Source: Anaerolineales bacterium (GTDB taxonomy: Bacteria > Chloroflexota > Anaerolineae > Anaerolineales > Villigracilaceae). From it: a stretch of 64,000 bases of DNA. The number at the start of each line of letters is the position of its first letter. The stretch's first letter is position 1. The notes beneath the pieces are model-generated. The model was not told the DNA's origin. It ran no database searches and worked only from the letters and a program-made list of their open reading frames with translations. Location: positions 1-64,000 of the forward strand of contig JACZJC010000059.1 in assembly GCA_014860745.1 (NCBI GenBank). The letters run 5' to 3'. This document shows, piece by piece, positions 1 to 7,724 of the stretch. A program made the position numbers and the translations under genes.

Positions 1-2
1 CG

Positions 3-431
3 CTGATTGAACTGGCAAAGCGCGGAGATGTGGAAATCGTCTACCCAGTGCATTTGAACCCGAATGTTCAAGAACCCGTCAACCGGCTGCTTCAGGGCGT
101 GGAACATATCACTTTGCTGCCACCGTTGGATTATCTGCCCCTTGTCCATTTAATGAAGCATGCGGCATTAATTCTTACTGATTCAGGCGGAATTCAGGAG
201 GAGGCGCCCGCCTTTGGCATTCCAACCCTCGTCTTGCGCAATGTAACCGAACGCCCGGAGGGAGTGGCAGCAGGGACACTAAAGCTGGTAGGAACAGAAA
301 CCAGCCGCATCGTTAGTGAGGCGAAGCGGCTTTTGGATAATGAATCCGCTTATGCAGAGATGTCCCAGGCTGCGAATCCCTACGGTGATGGCCATGCCGC
401 TGAAAAAATCATCCAGGCGTTACTCCTGTAG
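3..431 (+). CDS. wecB: UDP-N-acetylglucosamine 2-epimerase, C-terminal part (cut by window edge)
   Basis: C-terminal 142 codons of a non-hydrolysing UDP-GlcNAc 2-epimerase, which interconverts UDP-GlcNAc and UDP-ManNAc in the cytoplasm for surface polysaccharide synthesis. The frame is open from base 3, so the true start lies upstream; the GTG at 30 is internal. Diagnostic is the nucleotide-binding segment [20 protein letters not shown] followed by [11 protein letters not shown], typical of WecB/MnaA. A normal family member is about 370-390 residues, so roughly the last third is present. The next gene on the same strand is 133 bp away behind its own promoter, so co-transcription is not evident. 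The family assignment is firm; which glycan it serves cannot be read here. Confidence 0.9.
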   Translation: MIELAKRGDVEIVYPVHLNPNVQEPVNRLLQGVEHITLLPPLDYLPLVHLMKHAALILTDSGGIQEEAPAFGIPTLVLRNVTERPEGVAAGTLKLVGTETSRIVSEAKRLLDNESAYAEMSQAANPYGDGHAAEKIIQALLL

Positions 432-544
432 ACAAGTCAGTGATTCCCCCCATTGCACCGGGAACTCAAAAATGTTATCAATGAGTAGAAACCTGCCGAT
501 TCTGGCAGATAACTGTTTGTAATGTCATGAGGAATGTTTCTGAG

Positions 545-550
545 TATAAT
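545..550 (+). promoter_or_regulatory. -10 promoter element
   Basis: A perfect TATAAT lies 14 bp before the ATG at 565; an AGGTG at 556-560 could serve as ribosome site. The -35 region (around 522-527, atgtca) is weak. A small inverted repeat CTGCC/GGCAG near 491-507 lies upstream without a T-run. Confidence 0.5.
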
Positions 551-564
551 GAAGCAGGTGAATT

Positions 565-1506
565 ATGCTACGCCGAATTTTTATTTTTCTTTCCGCAGTT
601 TTTATGCTCAGCCTCAGTTGGGGACCTGTAGCCGCACAAACTCAGAATTCAAAGTATTTTAGCGAGACGGGGCACAACGTTAAAGGGGATTTTTTCCAAT
701 TTTACAACAGCAATCCAAACGCGACCTTCCTTTACGGATACCCCATTACAGAAGAATTCACCAGCAAGGATGGGAAAACCGTCCAATATTTTCAACGCGC
801 CCGCTTTGAACTTCGCAGTGACCTGCCGGAGGGACAGCGGGTTCAATTAACTTCGCTGGGTGAACTTACTTTTACTTCAACGGGACCTCTAAGTGTAAAT
901 AATTCATTTGCCTGCCGCGCATATGCAGAGACGGGATTCTCGATCTGTTTTGCGTTTCTTGAATTTTTTGACCAATATGGCGGTGTCGGACAATTCGGCT
1001 ATCCAATATCAGGTTTTGAATACCACGAAAACAAGATCGTGCAATACTTCCAAAAGGCACGCCTCGAGTGGCAGCCATGGAAAAATGAAGGTCAGCGGGT
1101 TGTCGTTTCAGACCTCGGACGAATTTATTTTGACAAGCTCGGTGAAGACCCCGGTCTTCTGGCAGCAGTGCCCCCTCCCAACAACCTGCCTGTGACGCCA
1201 ACCAATTTACAAGTCCGTGCCTTTGCATGGAAAGCAGTAACGCTAGCCACCGACACTCAATTGATCTTTGTAATCGTACAGGATCAAAACCTGCAGCCTG
1301 TCGCCAACGCCAGCTGCACCGCCGCAGTCCACTGGCCGGATGGACGCAACGAACCTACAAATATTGCCACCAATTCCAATGGGGTCGGCATCGTTTCGCT
1401 TTCCTTCATCAACCAGCCATATGGCAGCCTGATCTATACAGACGTCAGCTGCACAGCCAACGGGTTGAGCGCAACTACAACCACCTCCTTCAGAATTTGG
1501 TACTAA
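565..1506 (+). CDS. Secreted protein with two repeated aromatic modules and an Ig-like C-terminus
   Basis: Function unknown. The 313-residue product begins with a charged start and a hydrophobic stretch ending near AAQTQ, a good Sec signal peptide, so it is probably exported. Two related modules follow (about residues 33-105 and 115-190), each with a GYPI motif followed by VQYFQ.AR.E; proteins with this YFQ(R/K)AR repeat are familiar to me from Chloroflexota but have no assigned role. Residues 215-313 resemble a bacterial Ig-like or invasin-type beta domain with two cysteines. It has its own promoter and ends at a strong terminator shared with the convergent gene. The export call is good; any wall- or ligand-binding role is a guess. 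Confidence 0.75.
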   Translation: MLRRIFIFLSAVFMLSLSWGPVAAQTQNSKYFSETGHNVKGDFFQFYNSNPNATFLYGYPITEEFTSKDGKTVQYFQRARFELRSDLPEGQRVQLTSLGELTFTSTGPLSVNNSFACRAYAETGFSICFAFLEFFDQYGGVGQFGYPISGFEYHENKIVQYFQKARLEWQPWKNEGQRVVVSDLGRIYFDKLGEDPGLLAAVPPPNNLPVTPTNLQVRAFAWKAVTLATDTQLIFVIVQDQNLQPVANASCTAAVHWPDGRNEPTNIATNSNGVGIVSLSFINQPYGSLIYTDVSCTANGLSATTTTSFRIWY

Positions 1507-1533
1507 AAAACTCCCGCAAATGCGGGAGTTTTT
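1507..1533. terminator. Bidirectional intrinsic terminator
   Basis: Stem CTCCCGCA (1511-1518) pairs with TGCGGGAG (1521-1528), flanked by A-run and T-run on both sides. It sits exactly between the converging stop codons at 1506 and 1532. Confidence 0.85.
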
Positions 1534-2203
1534 ATAACAACTCATTCAAATCAAATACAGGGCCATCTTTACAAGCCATCTTCCAGTGACGACCAATTGT
1601 CACCGCACAGATACCGCACTCGGCAAGCGCGCCGCAAGGCATCTGTGTGCAGATTAAGACTTGCGCTTCACACCGCGCTCGTACCTGTCTCTGTTCCAAA
1701 ACTTTTTCTCTCAGCTGATTCACCTCCCCGCGTGATACATCAACGGCAGCATAGTCTGCCCAGAGAAGGACATCCTGCATGGCTTTTACGGGCTGAACTT
1801 CAACCACCTCTGGCAAATCATTGACTTGCGAATCGCAAAGCAGTACTACCTCGGCGTTTTGTTTGAGGGCGAGGAAAATTAATCCATGCAGGCGGGCAGG
1901 AGAATCATCAAAAGCGATCAACGCTATTTTGCGGGCAGCGACAGGAATGGTGAAACCATGTCCAAGCGGGCCGCGCAAGTTGAGAGTTGTACCTGGCATC
2001 CACGCATTTGGGGCAGGCGGTGCTGTCAAGAAGCCATTCGGCGCGGAGCGGCTGAAGAAAACAGGATCAGCTAGCGGTTCGTCAGAAGCGTTTGTATGGG
2101 CAAGGAGGTACTGTCCAGGGGCGGGAATCAATTCACGTGGACATTCAACGCGGATGGAGCCATCCAAAAAAGTTTCCTTGACGATGCCGTTTTCGAGTTT
2201 CAT
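1532..2203 (-). CDS. PyrK-like ferredoxin reductase/2Fe-2S electron-transfer protein
   Basis: A 223-residue flavoprotein-like electron-transfer subunit. The N-terminal beta-barrel carries DPVFFSRSAP in the place where PyrK/FNR proteins bind FAD. The C-terminus has the dihydroorotate dehydrogenase electron-transfer signature: cysteines in PCGALAECGIC and a final Cys in ACKDGPVFDL, for a 2Fe-2S cluster. The spacing of the first two cysteines is x5 rather than the usual x4. I start it at the ATG at 2203, since the longer frame opens only with TTG at 2257. In pyrimidine synthesis PyrK partners PyrD, but no pyrD is adjacent; it faces away from the SPFH gene. A generic electron-transfer role is as likely as a pyrimidine one. 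Confidence 0.7.
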   Translation of the reverse strand: MKLENGIVKETFLDGSIRVECPRELIPAPGQYLLAHTNASDEPLADPVFFSRSAPNGFLTAPPAPNAWMPGTTLNLRGPLGHGFTIPVAARKIALIAFDDSPARLHGLIFLALKQNAEVVLLCDSQVNDLPEVVEVQPVKAMQDVLLWADYAAVDVSRGEVNQLREKVLEQRQVRARCEAQVLICTQMPCGALAECGICAVTIGRHWKMACKDGPVFDLNELL

Positions 2204-2245
2204 TGGAGAAATATTAACATGCTTCGGGGGGCAAAGCAAGCGGGT

Positions 2246-2251
2246 TATAAT
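2246..2251 (+). promoter_or_regulatory. -10 promoter element for the SPFH gene
   Basis: TATAAT in the divergent gap between the ATG at 2203 (minus) and the ATG at 2279 (plus), followed by a strong ribosome site GGAGGA at 2270-2275. Confidence 0.55.
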
Positions 2252-2278
2252 CACCAAAATTAATATACCGGAGGAAAC

Positions 2279-3295
2279 ATGAATATCGCGAGCTTACTTC
2301 AAGGGATCGCATCCTTTGCATGGATCGGGGTGATTGGCGTATTTGCGGCAATTTTTATCCGTACCAGCCGTAACCAGCCTGTGAAGGGATTAAGCACAGC
2401 TGTGATCGCATTGCTGGTCGGCGCCATTTTACTTACGGCTGCCAGCGCATCCATTGTGTTTATTGAGCCTGATGAATTGGCAATTGTGGTTACCGTCGTC
2501 GGTGGGAAAGGCATCCGCCCCGAACCATTGACGGCTGGGCTGCATTGGGTCATCCCCTTCGCCGAGCGCGTAGAACGCTATTCGATCCTAAACCAAACCT
2601 ATACCATGTCGTCTGTAGCGGACGAAGGCCAAGGCGCCGGGGACGATTCGATTCAAGTGCGCACGAAGGATGGACAACAGGTGTACATCGACGCATCTGT
2701 GATCTATGCTGTTGATCCGAATAAGTCCATTGACCTATACCGCACCTGGCGCTTCAATTTTCAAGACGGTCTTGTGCGTCCGCAATCGCGCGGTGTGATC
2801 CGCGATGTGGCTTCGCAATACGGCGTGGAAGAGATCGTTAGTTCTCAACGCCTTGAAATGGAACAATCCATTACAGAAGAGCTTGAAAAGATCTTTGAAG
2901 AGAATAACCTTGTATTAAGAGATTTTGTGCTCCGCAACATTCGCTTTAGCGATGAATATGCTGCGGCAGTGGAGCAAAAGCAAATTGCCGAACAGCAGGC
3001 ACAGCAAGCCAAATTCGTGGTCGAGTCAAAGAAGCAGGAAGCGGAGCAGGCCCGGCAAATTGCACAGGGTCAGGCAGATGCCGCCGTGATCGCAGCGCAA
3101 GGCGCAGCGGAAGCCCGCCTCATTGAAGCAAATGCCGAGGCGGAAGCCAATCGCCTGCTTGCACAGTCCATTACGCCCGAGTTGGTGCAATATCAATATG
3201 TTTTAAAGCTTGCTCCCGGAGTAAGCACGATCTTTATCCCAAGCGGCAACCAGTTCATTTTGCCGCTTCCAAATACAACCGCAATCCCTCAGTAG
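2279..3295 (+). CDS. SPFH/Band 7 (prohibitin-like) membrane protein
   Basis: A 338-residue SPFH-domain protein. Two hydrophobic segments near the N-terminus (about residues 7-27 and 38-60) anchor it; the band-7 domain follows (about 62-230, starting with EPDELAIVVTVVGGKG). Then comes an Ala/Gln/Glu-rich coiled coil (about 225-300, with EQKQIAEQQAQQAKFVVESK) and a hydrophobic tail. Proteins of this family oligomerise into membrane scaffolds and often hold proteases or organise microdomains. Its start has a perfect GGAGG ribosome site, it is monocistronic by its own promoter and terminator, and no NfeD or FtsH partner is adjacent. The family assignment is firm; the specific role is unknown. Confidence 0.9.
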   Translation: MNIASLLQGIASFAWIGVIGVFAAIFIRTSRNQPVKGLSTAVIALLVGAILLTAASASIVFIEPDELAIVVTVVGGKGIRPEPLTAGLHWVIPFAERVERYSILNQTYTMSSVADEGQGAGDDSIQVRTKDGQQVYIDASVIYAVDPNKSIDLYRTWRFNFQDGLVRPQSRGVIRDVASQYGVEEIVSSQRLEMEQSITEELEKIFEENNLVLRDFVLRNIRFSDEYAAAVEQKQIAEQQAQQAKFVVESKKQEAEQARQIAQGQADAAVIAAQGAAEARLIEANAEAEANRLLAQSITPELVQYQYVLKLAPGVSTIFIPSGNQFILPLPNTTAIPQ

Positions 3296-3298
3296 TAA

Positions 3299-3340
3299 AT
3301 AAAGACCCTAAAGATTTTCAGAATCTTTAGGGTCTTTATG
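3299..3340 (+). terminator. Intrinsic terminator with 16-bp stem
   Basis: Perfect 16-bp arms (3301-3316 and 3322-3337) around loop TTCAG, ending in TCTTT. The core AGACCCTAA...TTAGGGTCTTT recurs in the terminator at 7662-7697. Confidence 0.85.
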
Positions 3341-3348
3341 GAGAATAA

Positions 3349-4428
3349 ATGCCGATTCCACAAACTGGACGCGAAATCCGCCTGACTACTCTTTCCGCCT
3401 GCGCGGGTTGAGCGTCCAAACTAAGCGCTGATGCGCTGGCGCAGGTTCTGCGTCCCATCAAAGACATCTTTGACTCCGCCTCTTATCCGGACCTGATCAT
3501 TGGTCTTGACTCTCCGGATGATGCGGCCGTTTGGCGTTTAAGTGACGACAAAGCCATCGTGGTCACAACAGATTTCTTTACCCCGGTTGTGGATACGGCG
3601 TATGAATATGGTTCGATTGCTGCGGCAAACAGTCTCTCGGATGTGTATGCGATGGGCGCAGTGCCTTTCCTTGCATTGAACATTGCGGCGCTGCCGGATA
3701 ATTTGCCTGCTGAAATTTCCAGTGAAATCATACGCGGCGGTGCGGAGAAGGCCCGCGAGGCAGGCGTGGTAATCGCGGGCGGGCATACCATCAAGGACAA
3801 GGAACCGAAGTACGGACTGGTGGCGATCGGTTTTGTGGACCCTCGCAAGGTCATCAGCAAAAGCGGATTAAAAGTCGGCGAAAAGCTCGTATTGACCAAG
3901 CCCCTCGGCGGCGGGGTTACCACCACAGCCTTGAAGCAGGAAAAAGCCGAAGAAGAACATGTGAAGGAGGTTGTTGAATGGATGTCCCAATTGAATAAGA
4001 CAGCCAGTCAATTGGCGGTAGAATTCGGCGTGCGCGGCGGAACGGACATTACCGGTTTCGGCTTGCTAGGTCATGGCCTGGAGATGGCGAGAGCGTCCAA
4101 TGTGGCATTGCGCATTGAATATTCAAAACTTCCTTTTTTACGCGGCGCACGCAGCTATGCGGAAAAAGGGATTTTTCCCGGCGGCGCGTTCGATAATAAA
4201 ATGCACTTTGAGAAGTGGGTTAAGTTCAGCGAAAAAATTGACGAGTCCGCTCAAATGCTTTTGTTCGATCCGCAGACCAGCGGCGGTTTGCTATTCGGCG
4301 TGGCACAAGATAAATTAGCCGCGTTCGAGAAGCAAGCGCAGGAAATGTATCAGCAGGTGTGGGTGATCGGGGAGGTTATAGCCCCCTTCGAAGATCACAC
4401 AGGCTTCAGCGTGGAAATCGAGGCGTAG
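3349..4428 (+). CDS. selD: Selenide, water dikinase (SelD), itself a selenoprotein (in-frame UGA at 3409-3411)
   Basis: SelD makes selenophosphate from selenide and ATP, the selenium donor for Sec-tRNA and selenouridine. The frame upstream of the ordinary ORF continues without other stops to ATG 3349, which has a GGAG ribosome site at 3340-3343. The single interruption is TGA at codon 21, inside LSACAG-U-ASKLS, exactly where SelD carries its catalytic Cys or Sec. The product is 359 residues, normal for the family. The rest matches SelD: ALDSPDDAAVW-like nucleotide site, TDFFTPVVDTAYEYG, VIAGGHTI, GGGVTTTALK, DPQTSGGLL. A SECIS-like hairpin follows the UGA. Reading it as a 289-residue protein from 3559 would remove the active site. 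A small membrane ORF starts directly after its stop. Confidence 0.93.
3438..3454 (+). promoter_or_regulatory. Candidate bacterial SECIS hairpin for selD
   Basis: Stem GGCGCA (3438-3443) pairs with TGCGTC (3449-3454, one G-U pair) around loop GGTTC. The loop begins 33 bases after the UGA. The GCAGGTTCTGC core closely resembles the apical part of the E. coli fdhF SECIS as I remember it, with a G at the start of the loop. Confidence 0.7.
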
Positions 4429-4578
4429 ATGTTTCGGATTGGTATCTTTGAATTGGCACTCACTTGCGGACTGGTCGCTTTGGTAATTATCATCCCTGTA
4501 ATCGTCACACGCGGGTATGCAATATTAAGTAAGCGATTGAACAATATTGAAAAAAAGATCGACGACAAGCATAAATAA
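4429..4578 (+). CDS. Small single-span membrane protein
   Basis: A 49-residue ORF whose ATG directly abuts the selD TAG (TAGATG), suggesting translational coupling by termination-reinitiation. Residues 6-28 form one strongly hydrophobic helix (LALTCGLVALVIIIPVIVTR), followed by a charged tail ending NNIEKKIDDKHK. No family is recognised. Its position may tie it to selD expression only through operon structure. It is shorter than usual gene-calling limits; codon usage and the coupling support a real gene, but a chance ORF is possible. Confidence 0.5.
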   Translation: MFRIGIFELALTCGLVALVIIIPVIVTRGYAILSKRLNNIEKKIDDKHK

Positions 4579-4636
4579 GCACAAAGCGGAAGGGGGGCAT
4601 CCGCCAAATTGGTCTTTAATTGGCCTTCCAATCAGG

Positions 4637-4642
4637 TACAAT
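4637..4642 (+). promoter_or_regulatory. -10-like element upstream of the CNNM leader
   Basis: TACAAT 31 bp before the ATG of the candidate leader ORF at 4674. A transcript from here would include about 190 nt of leader before the transporter gene at 4837. Confidence 0.35.
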
Positions 4643-4673
4643 AAGGGTAGAAAAGTAACCAGCAACAAATATC

Positions 4674-4823
4674 ATGTCTGAAATCCCCATAGAACCCGAT
4701 CCAAGTTCCCTTTTTGATCCATCCCCTTTTTTTTGTTCATCCAAATTGATGAGGCTATTCTCTGCCGCAAATCCGCTTTTGCGGCTGGGTCGCTTTAATT
4801 ATTCTTTTAATCTTCCATGTTAA
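4674..4823 (+). CDS. Candidate leader ORF with acidic/proline EPDP motif
   Basis: A 49-codon ORF between the -10-like box and the CNNM gene, ending 13 bp before the transporter ATG. It begins MSEIPIEPDPSSLFDPSPFF, an Asp/Glu-Pro-rich start. The enterobacterial mgtL leader peptide, which senses low Mg2+ and proline through ribosome destabilisation, also carries an EPDP motif near its N-terminus (established for mgtL). A perfect stem-loop (GCCGCAAA at 4764-4771, TTTGCGGC at 4778-4785) lies within its second half, and a run of eight T (4727-4734) follows the proline segment. No clear ribosome site precedes the ATG. Translation is unproven, and the regulatory idea is inference from motif plus a downstream gene of a metal-transport family. 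Confidence 0.35.
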   Translation: MSEIPIEPDPSSLFDPSPFFCSSKLMRLFSAANPLLRLGRFNYSFNLPC

Positions 4824-4836
4824 CCAAAAGGAAATC

Positions 4837-6138
4837 ATGAGTATTGGTAATGAGCTATTAACGATTTTTATTCTGATATTGGTGAACGCCGTTCTTGCCA
4901 TGTCAGAAGCCGCGCTGGTCGCTTCACGCAAGGCGCGCCTGCAACAGCAGGCAAGCGAGGGCAATAAATCATCAGCTTTGGCCATCAAGTTGATCGAAGA
5001 CCCGAACATCTTCCTGTCCACCATCCAGATCGGAATCACATTAATCGGTGTTTTGGCGGGCGCCGTCGGTGGCGCAACTATTTCAGAAGCACTTGCGGTT
5101 GTGCTGCAAAAAATCCCTTATATCGGCGAATACAGCGTGTCGATCTCATTAGGCATTGTCGTTTTGTCCATCACGATCCTGACTATCTGGCTGGGTGAAT
5201 TGGTGCCAAAAAGGCTGGGACTTAATAGCCCGGAAAAAATTGCGCAGGTGGTGGCGGGTCCCATGCTTTTCCTGTCTGTGGTTTTTTCTCCATTCATTAA
5301 ACTGATGAGTGGAGCAACAAATTTTATCCTGCGCCTGATGGGAGTTAATCCATCCACTGAACCACCCATTACGGAAGAAGAATTACAGGTATTGATCGAC
5401 CAGGGTACCCAGGCGGGAGTGTTTGAGGAATCCGAACAGGATATGGTGGAAGGGGTATTCAGCCTTGGGGATCAACGCGTGTATTCATTGATGACACCAC
5501 GCACAGAGATCGTCTGGCTGGATATCAACGACACGATAGACGAGATTCGCCGGAAAATAGCCGAATGCCCATACTCACGTTTTCCTGTACGGCAGGATAC
5601 GCTCGAGGCGATCGTCGGCATTGTAAAATCCCGCGACCTGCTCGTCGCCAGTTTGTTCGGCAAGGAAATCAAACTTAAGGAATTCGTCAAACCCGCTTTT
5701 TACATCCCTGAAACCATGTTTGCTTCACACGCACTGGAAATCCTGAAGGAGAAAAATACCGAGCTGCTCCTGGTTGTGGATGAATTTGGCGGTGTGCAGG
5801 GGCTCTTGACCATCAACGACATTCTTGAAGAGATCGTCGGCGAGATGGAAGGGGCAGAACCTCAAGCCACCCAACGACAGGACGGTTCATGGCTTTTGGA
5901 CGGCATGTTGGAAATAGACGAGTTCAAGGAAATTTTCAACTTGAATATTCTTCCACATGAAGATGAATATGAAACTTTGAGCGGTTTTGTAATGACATCC
6001 CTTGGCCGCGTCCCGCAGACATCAGACCAGTTTGAATGGCACGGTTTGCGATTCGAAGTCGTGGATATGGACGGCAGGCGCGTGGACAAAGTCCTCGTCA
6101 CCGCCCTCCCGAAGCCGCCAACGGTTCAAGAAGCATAA
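4837..6138 (+). CDS. CNNM/CorC-type transporter (DUF21-CBS-CorC_HlyC)
   Basis: A 433-residue membrane protein of the CNNM/hemolysin-C family, members of which move or regulate Mg2+/Co2+ across the cytoplasmic membrane. Residues 1-190 are the DUF21 membrane domain with three to four hydrophobic helices and the conserved NAVLAMSEAALVASRKARL start. A CBS pair follows (about 205-325, with SLMTPRTEIVWLD and VDEFGGVQGLLTINDILEEIVGE), then a CorC_HlyC domain (about 345-425). The start ATG has AAGGA eight bases upstream. It is preceded by a candidate Mg2+-type leader ORF. The small DUF1330 gene follows within 14 bp and is probably co-transcribed. Domain calls are secure; ion and direction are not determined. 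Confidence 0.9.
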   Translation: MSIGNELLTIFILILVNAVLAMSEAALVASRKARLQQQASEGNKSSALAIKLIEDPNIFLSTIQIGITLIGVLAGAVGGATISEALAVVLQKIPYIGEYSVSISLGIVVLSITILTIWLGELVPKRLGLNSPEKIAQVVAGPMLFLSVVFSPFIKLMSGATNFILRLMGVNPSTEPPITEEELQVLIDQGTQAGVFEESEQDMVEGVFSLGDQRVYSLMTPRTEIVWLDINDTIDEIRRKIAECPYSRFPVRQDTLEAIVGIVKSRDLLVASLFGKEIKLKEFVKPAFYIPETMFASHALEILKEKNTELLLVVDEFGGVQGLLTINDILEEIVGEMEGAEPQATQRQDGSWLLDGMLEIDEFKEIFNLNILPHEDEYETLSGFVMTSLGRVPQTSDQFEWHGLRFEVVDMDGRRVDKVLVTALPKPPTVQEA

Positions 6139-6152
6139 AACGGAAAAATCAA

Positions 6153-6440
6153 ATGACAGCATATGTAATTGTGGATATTGAAGTGACCGACCCTGAAGGC
6201 TACAAGGAATACGTTAATATGGCGCCTCAAACGGTAAAACTTTACGGTGGCAAGTACATCGCACGCGGCGGATACAACGAAACATTGGAAGGAGACTGGC
6301 AGGCAAAACGCCTTGTCATCCTCGAATTCCCATCTGTAGAACAAGCAAAGAACTGGCTGAATTCCTCCGAATATGCACCAGCCCGAAAATTACGCCATCA
6401 ATACGCCCGCACAAACATGGTTGTCGTTGACGGCCTTTAA
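6153..6440 (+). CDS. DUF1330 family protein
   Basis: A 95-residue cytoplasmic protein of the DUF1330 ferredoxin-like dimeric alpha/beta-barrel superfamily. It opens MTAYVIVDIEVTDPEGYKEY and carries the family pattern KYIARGG and the segment RLVILEFPSVEQAKNWLNS. The length is as expected for the family. I place the start at the ATG at 6153; the longer open frame overlaps the CNNM gene and is not credible. It lies 14 bp after the CNNM stop, so it is probably in the same operon. No enzymatic function is established for the family, and nothing here shows a substrate. Confidence 0.88.
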   Translation: MTAYVIVDIEVTDPEGYKEYVNMAPQTVKLYGGKYIARGGYNETLEGDWQAKRLVILEFPSVEQAKNWLNSSEYAPARKLRHQYARTNMVVVDGL

Positions 6441-6461
6441 TAGCCGATAATTGTTCAATGG

Positions 6462-6467
6462 TATAAT
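6462..6467 (+). promoter_or_regulatory. -10 element 10 bp before the start codon
   Basis: TATAAT followed by 10 bp and the ATG at 6478, with no Shine-Dalgarno sequence. The predicted transcript would start within about four bases of the ATG. Confidence 0.55.
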
Positions 6468-6477
6468 CCTCGCCCGT

Positions 6478-7641
6478 ATGACTCAAGAACCCATTTCCAG
6501 CAGTAAAACGAAAGTCTGCCCCACCTGTGGGACGCGCTTAAGCGAAAATGCCATGCGCTGTCTCGTTTGCGGGACGGAATTCAATACACAGCCTGCGCCA
6601 AAAGCTGCCAAGAAAGCTGAAAAATCAGTGCAGGCCAGCCGCATGCCAGAAATTCGTCTGAGCCTCCCTGCCGCATTGGGTGTTTTGGCAACCATTATTA
6701 TCATCGCAGCCGCCATCACATTCTTTCTCGTGCCGAAGGATCCAGCCGCGCTTTCTCCTCAAGAAACAGGCACGCCAACAGAGACCCCCACAGCAACCAT
6801 CCCTCCCACGGCAACTCTGCCAGCAACCGATATCCCCACTGCCACATTACAACCACCTTTTGATTACATCGTTGCAGTAGGTGATAATTCCTGTTCCCAG
6901 ATCGCGTTCAATTTTGGCATCTCGGTTCAAAGCATCATTATCGCCAACAACCTTCCTTCCACTTGTCCCATCAGCGTGGGACAAGCTCTCAAGATTCCAT
7001 ACCCAACCCCCACCATTCCGCCCCCGCCAACCAATACTCCGTTACCGGTGGACGCAACCCGGCAATCTTGTGAAACCGTGCCGATCACCGTCCAGGAGAA
7101 TGACACGCTCTCGAGCATTTCCCTGAACTACGCAGTCCCAATGGACGCGATCAAGGAATTCAACGGGCTGACCACAGACAACGTTTTCCTCGGACAGGCA
7201 CTGAGCATTCCGCTGTGTATGCGCGCCGCAACCCCCGGCCCCACTCCCACTGCGACGCTTCCGCCTCCCTACCCCGCCCCGAACCTGCTCCTGCCTGCGG
7301 ACGGGGCTGCCTTCACCCTGGCCAATGACGTGGTCACCTTGCAATGGGCATCTGTCGGCGCGCTGCGTGACGGCGAAGCCTATCAGATCACTGTGGAAGA
7401 TGTCACCGCCAGCCAGACCCGCCGCATCACCGATTATGTGACCGATACAAAATACATCGTGCCAACCTCCTTCCGCCCGAGGGATAACGTGGCGCATGTG
7501 CTGCGCTGGTGGGTCACTCCTGTCCGCCAGGCCGGTGTAGACGATCAAGGTCAACCGATCTGGGTCGCCTCCGGCGCGGTCAGCGAGAAGCGCGTCTTCA
7601 CCTGGGTGGGAGTCGCCGTTCAGGGCACACCTAATCCATAG
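6478..7641 (+). CDS. Zinc-ribbon, single-TM protein with two LysM domains
   Basis: A 387-residue membrane protein. The cytoplasmic N-terminus has a zinc ribbon (CPTCG and CLVCG, about residues 14-32). One hydrophobic helix follows (about 62-85), then a Thr/Pro-rich linker and two extracytoplasmic LysM modules (about 125-180 and 195-250), which bind peptidoglycan or chitin-type glycans. The C-terminal 110 residues look like a beta-sandwich (ILLPADG, VVTLQWASVG). I use the ATG at 6478 because TATAAT sits 10 bp upstream; an upstream TTG at 6451 would lie in the promoter. It ends at a strong terminator. An envelope-anchored sensor or wall-binding role is likely but unproved. Confidence 0.85.
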   Translation: MTQEPISSSKTKVCPTCGTRLSENAMRCLVCGTEFNTQPAPKAAKKAEKSVQASRMPEIRLSLPAALGVLATIIIIAAAITFFLVPKDPAALSPQETGTPTETPTATIPPTATLPATDIPTATLQPPFDYIVAVGDNSCSQIAFNFGISVQSIIIANNLPSTCPISVGQALKIPYPTPTIPPPPTNTPLPVDATRQSCETVPITVQENDTLSSISLNYAVPMDAIKEFNGLTTDNVFLGQALSIPLCMRAATPGPTPTATLPPPYPAPNLLLPADGAAFTLANDVVTLQWASVGALRDGEAYQITVEDVTASQTRRITDYVTDTKYIVPTSFRPRDNVAHVLRWWVTPVRQAGVDDQGQPIWVASGAVSEKRVFTWVGVAVQGTPNP

Positions 7642-7661
7642 CTTCAGATCGATGCAAATGC

Positions 7662-7697
7662 AGACCCTAAGAGTTTCAAAAACCCTTAGGGTCTTTC
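7662..7697 (+). terminator. Intrinsic terminator
   Basis: Stem AGACCCTAAGAGTTT (7662-7676) pairs with AAACCCTTAGGGTCT (7680-7694) with one mismatch, then TTCTTT. It shares its core with the terminator at 3299-3340. Confidence 0.85.
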
Positions 7698-7724
7698 TTT
7701 ATCAAGTAAAATTCAAAATGAACC

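Noticed and set aside
3559-4428. SelD as a 289-residue protein starting at GTG/ATG-like codon 3559, or as a frameshifted pseudogene
   Set aside because: The upstream frame is intact except for one TGA exactly at the catalytic Sec/Cys position, with a ribosome site and SECIS-like hairpin, so selenocysteine is the better explanation.
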